Shown here piece by piece: positions 36,354-38,960 of a stretch of 38,960 nt of DNA; positions within the stretch are counted from its first letter, which is position 1; each line of letters begins with the position of its first letter. Position numbers and translations under genes: made by a program. Source of the DNA: DAOMFM01 sp035429825 (GTDB lineage: Bacteria > Acidobacteriota > Blastocatellia > UBA7656 > JADIYM01); NCBI GenBank assembly GCA_044224215.1, contig JBGAKX010000032.1:1-38960 (forward strand), read 5' to 3'. The notes under the pieces are model-generated. The model worked only from the letters and a program-made list of their open reading frames with translations, did no database searches and was not told the DNA's origin.

Positions 36354-37958
36354 TTACCCGTTCCCGCTCAAGCGCTTACGGATGATCTGCTCGGCCAGTT
36401 CGGGGACGACGTCCCACGCAATCTCGCGAATCACGTCGTCGCTCATCCGTTCGACCGTACGCCGCACGATCTCGTCCATCAGCTCCTGCGGGATTCCGGC
36501 GTGAAGCGCGCTCGATCCATTCGCGGGAGCCGATACGACGGCGACCTCTTCGGCAACCACGACGGCTTCACTCGCCACGACGACCTCGGGTTCGGGTTCC
36601 TCGGTGTGGACAGGCTCCTCGAAGACGGCTTCGTCCTCGAAGTCGCTCACCGACGGCGATCCCTGATCGGCCGTGATGTCCGGCTCGGCGTCGGCCGACG
36701 TCTCGACCACGGGCGTCCAATCCGAAATCGCGTGCGATTCAGACGTGTCCTCTGACGGCTCTTCGGGCAGTGAGAACGGGGCTGCATCCTGCGGGTACGC
36801 CTGTGTCTGCCACATCTCGGGGCCGGGCATCGGTTCGGGTTCGGGTTCGGGCTCCGGTTCCGGCTCGACGTGCTCCTCGAACGCAGGCGGCTGCGCCTGC
36901 GGGTCCCACGCAGAGGTGATGTTGTCGGTCGGAAGGACGTTCAACGTCGACTCTCCCTGCGGTTGCTCGTTGACCTCCAGGCCCGGCGAGGGCGCGGATA
37001 CGAGCTCGGCGGTGCTATCGGAAACATCCGCGAACGTCTCGAGCAGCGGATCCCGAACCTCGTCGATTACTGCCGGCTCGTGCGCGTTCTGTTCGATGAC
37101 CGCAAGATCCGGCGGCAGATCAAGCGGCGAATCCGTCGAGTGGATGTCGCGGTAGCCGAATGGCGACGCGGAATCGCCGTCCGCCTGGCTGAGCGGACCG
37201 CTGGTCTGCTGATACGAGAACCCGGACACCGAATCCGGAGGACCCGAGATCGGCTGCGCCGTCGGCGTCGTGTCCGCAACTTCCGAATACTGGAACGTTT
37301 GCGGCGGAACGAATGGCGACGCGCTCGCAAAGTCGTCCCTCGTCACCGCCTCGGGCTGTGACCCAAACGTGGTGGTCTGCCCCGCGGCGCGGCGAGCAGC
37401 TTCATCCGCAACTTCGGAAGCTGTCAGCTTCGCGGTTGACGCGTACGGATCGTACGGCGGCGGCTCGGGCTCGGCGTCTTCGTAGGACGGAGTCGTCATG
37501 TCGATCTGCGCCGTGGGGACGTCCCACCCGACGACCTGGCCCTTGTATCCGCCGGAGTGCTCGGCTTCGGCCGCGGCCTTGCGGGCATTGGCCTCGGCGA
37601 GCATGCGCTTCACGGTCTCGATCAGGATCCGCGACTCGAACGGCTTGGTCAGATGGCCGTCGGCGCGGACACGCGCGGCCTCGCTCTTGTCGAACGGCTC
37701 AAACGCACCGACCAGCAGAATCACCGGAATGTCGCCGAGCTGAGGATTCGCCTTGATGAACTCGCAGACCTCGTAGCCGTTGCGGCCGGGCATGAAGATG
37801 TCGGCGAGCACAAGATCAAACTGCTCTTCCGACAGCTTCTTCAGCGCGAGTTCGCCGTTGCCGACCGTGACAACGTTGATGCCTTCGTCGGTAAACGTCA
37901 GGTTTACAACCTTCTGGATCGTAATGCTGTCGTCGGCAAGAAGAATCTTGTTCGGCAT
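36354..37958 (-). CDS. Response-regulator receiver protein with long acidic linker and conserved C-terminal helix
   Basis: 534 aa from ATG 37958 (MPNKILLADDSITIQKVVNL). The receiver domain covers about residues 4-118: acidic pair D9/D10, phosphoacceptor D53 (LVLADIFMPGRNGYEV), and K105 (HLTKPFES). The usual Thr/Ser switch residue is replaced by V83 (PVILLVGAFEP). About 370 residues rich in Glu, Asp, Pro, Ser and Thr follow, including an EPEPEPEPEPEP run; this is likely disordered. The last 45 residues (GIPQELMDEIVRRTVERMSD then EIAWDVVPELAEQIIRKRLS) form amphipathic helices, a tail found in other receiver proteins of gliding or polar systems as I remember it. No DNA-binding or enzymatic output domain is present and no histidine kinase is near. 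Output is probably protein-protein contact. Confidence 0.88.
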   Translation of the reverse strand: MPNKILLADDSITIQKVVNLTFTDEGINVVTVGNGELALKKLSEEQFDLVLADIFMPGRNGYEVCEFIKANPQLGDIPVILLVGAFEPFDKSEAARVRADGHLTKPFESRILIETVKRMLAEANARKAAAEAEHSGGYKGQVVGWDVPTAQIDMTTPSYEDAEPEPPPYDPYASTAKLTASEVADEAARRAAGQTTTFGSQPEAVTRDDFASASPFVPPQTFQYSEVADTTPTAQPISGPPDSVSGFSYQQTSGPLSQADGDSASPFGYRDIHSTDSPLDLPPDLAVIEQNAHEPAVIDEVRDPLLETFADVSDSTAELVSAPSPGLEVNEQPQGESTLNVLPTDNITSAWDPQAQPPAFEEHVEPEPEPEPEPEPMPGPEMWQTQAYPQDAAPFSLPEEPSEDTSESHAISDWTPVVETSADAEPDITADQGSPSVSDFEDEAVFEEPVHTEEPEPEVVVASEAVVVAEEVAVVSAPANGSSALHAGIPQELMDEIVRRTVERMSDDVIREIAWDVVPELAEQIIRKRLSGNG

Positions 37959-38039
37959 CGAGACCCCCGCGGAGAGCGGCAAAAACCGGTGCGTGTTGCT
38001 CTTGAACGCTCTCGATGATGTTAGCTGGAACTTTCGGGC

Positions 38040-38068
38040 AGTCTAGAACACTTTAGGGGCAAAGGCAA
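38040..38068 (-). promoter_or_regulatory. Possible promoter of the receiver-domain gene
   Basis: On the minus strand TTGCCT (complement of 38063-38068) and TAGACT (complement of 38040-38045) have a 17-base spacer. The start would lie about 75 bases before the ATG at 37958. Each box matches 4 of 6 consensus positions. Confidence 0.45.
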
Positions 38069-38091
38069 TAAATACAGCCCGGCCGCCGCGC

Positions 38092-38960
38092 TCACGGAGA
38101 GTATCGGAAATTGTAGACGGCAGAGCGCTTGTCGCCTTCGACGACGACGATCGCGTTGTCGCCGGACACCAGTCCGAGCGATGACGCAGGGCCCTTCACC
38201 TTGAGCGAAGACTTGGGCAGAAGCACCTTCACGCGATCCGCGGCGACGAGGTTTCCGTTGATCTCGACCTGCAACGCCGAGTTTACGCGGTCAGCGACAA
38301 CGAGCAGCTTGAATCCGTTTCTTCGCTTGGCAACGACGTCCGAGATGACCGGAGCGGGCGGTCCCGACCATCGTCCGTCGTCGACGTTGTAGATGACGAG
38401 CGCAAAGTCCTGGTCCGTCGGGTCTCCGTTTCCGGGCACACCATCGCCCGAAATTGCCATGGCGCGGACAGTTACGGTGAATGGGCCGCGAACGCCCGCA
38501 GGAATTGTGACGGCCTCCGCGTTGTTGAGCGCATCGAACGGCGTCGCCGGATTCGGCGTCGAGAAGAAGCCGTCGAATGCGTTACCACGGTAGACGACAT
38601 CCCCGACGCGGACTTCGAGGTCGAGGTCGTTTACCTGGGCCGCAACCGCGGGAAGGCCGGGAGCGTCCGTCCAGACGAGCGCAACTCGAAACGGCCGTTC
38701 GGGATCACCGACGTCGCCTGTTTCAACGTGCGATTCACCGGGGCCTCCGAACACGACGCTCTGGTCGACGAGGATTCGCGCCGCGTCATCAAAGACTGGT
38801 TCCAGCGTCACGCGTCCGTATCCCTGCCGCGCGTCCGGCAGCACCGGGCCCGCAAACTGACCCGCCACCGGTGTCGCAGCGGCAACGAGCTCGGCCTTGA
38901 TCAGCGCGGGTGAGGGCGGGGCGCTGCCCTCGAGCAGTCCTCGCATGACCGTGTACGCGC
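38092..38960 (-). CDS. C-terminal part of a KP-43-like subtilisin-family (S8) secreted protease
   Basis: About 289 codons enter from the right edge; the Met near 38946 is internal (ARTVMRGLLEG reads through). SPALIKAELVAAATPVAG then DARQGYGRVTLEPVF is the segment after the catalytic Ser in S8 proteases. RPFRVALVWTDAPGLPAVAA, QVNDLDLEVRVGDVVYRGNAF and DALNNAEAVTIPAG define the jelly-roll beta domain of KP-43-like subtilases. A last domain of about 80 residues (APVISDVVAKRRNGFKLLVV to the end) looks like an IPT/immunoglobulin-type unit. The catalytic Asp, His and Ser would lie outside the window. Probably an exported protease. Confidence 0.82.
   Translation of the reverse strand, partial: AYTVMRGLLEGSAPPSPALIKAELVAAATPVAGQFAGPVLPDARQGYGRVTLEPVFDDAARILVDQSVVFGGPGESHVETGDVGDPERPFRVALVWTDAPGLPAVAAQVNDLDLEVRVGDVVYRGNAFDGFFSTPNPATPFDALNNAEAVTIPAGVRGPFTVTVRAMAISGDGVPGNGDPTDQDFALVIYNVDDGRWSGPPAPVISDVVAKRRNGFKLLVVADRVNSALQVEINGNLVAADRVKVLLPKSSLKVKGPASSLGLVSGDNAIVVVEGDKRSAVYNFRYSP

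Overview
The window is high-GC bacterial chromosome, densely coded, with one 37-base run of N (16641-16677). The gene set suggests an Acidobacteriota genome, perhaps of the Vicinamibacteria type, probably assembled from a metagenome. This is inferred from the mix of genes: two site-2 proteases, a KP-43-like subtilase, an IPT/TIG-repeat secreted protein, an M1 peptidase lacking the GxMEN motif, a receiver protein with a long acidic linker, and intergenic palindromes. There is no rRNA or tRNA to confirm it. I see no transposase, integrase, phage gene or CRISPR array.

Layout. 1-6872 (-) is most of a very large cyclic beta-1,2-glucan synthase whose C-terminus lies beyond the left edge. 7109-10281 (-) runs, in transcription order, MoxR AAA+ ATPase, DUF58 protein, SnoaL-like protein and VOC-family protein. 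10471-11496 (+) is an unusual MreB homologue, convergent with rseP (11557-12987, -). Divergent from rseP is a TolC-like outer-membrane channel (13173-14984, +), convergent with a YpfJ-type zinc peptidase (15031-15894, -). A WaaE-like glycosyltransferase (16019-, +) runs into the N gap, and a polytopic membrane protein (to 18074) comes out of it. An M1-like peptidase (18174-20633) follows.

20715-28026 (+) is the most suggestive part. Two different MurJ-type flippases overlap by 4 bases. After them come a 390-base gene-free stretch packed with nested palindromes and a direct repeat, a single-pass Pro/Ser/Thr-rich protein, a TMTC-like GT-C/TPR membrane protein, and a GT2 glycosyltransferase. The first MurJ seems to lack two of the arginines needed by E. 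coli MurJ, while the second keeps them. This leaves room for an envelope glycan or protein-glycosylation pathway beside normal lipid II export, which is inference. A secreted IPT-repeat protein (28123-30024) follows.

30049-31326 (-) is an HU/IHF-type DNA-binding protein followed by a second M50 protease, driven by a perfect-consensus sigma-70-type promoter. Divergent from it is acetyl-CoA synthetase (31572-33530, +), convergent with valS (33575-36235, -). Upstream of valS on the minus strand are a receiver-domain protein with a long acidic linker (36354-37958) and the C-terminal part of a subtilisin-like protease that enters from the right edge.

Two copies of one palindrome (arms TAGCCGCAGATT/AATCTGCGGCTA) sit between convergent gene pairs, at 14991-15022 and 33528-33577. 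In the second copy the arm tips are the stop codons of both genes. Their position suggests two-way transcription terminators built from a dispersed repeat.
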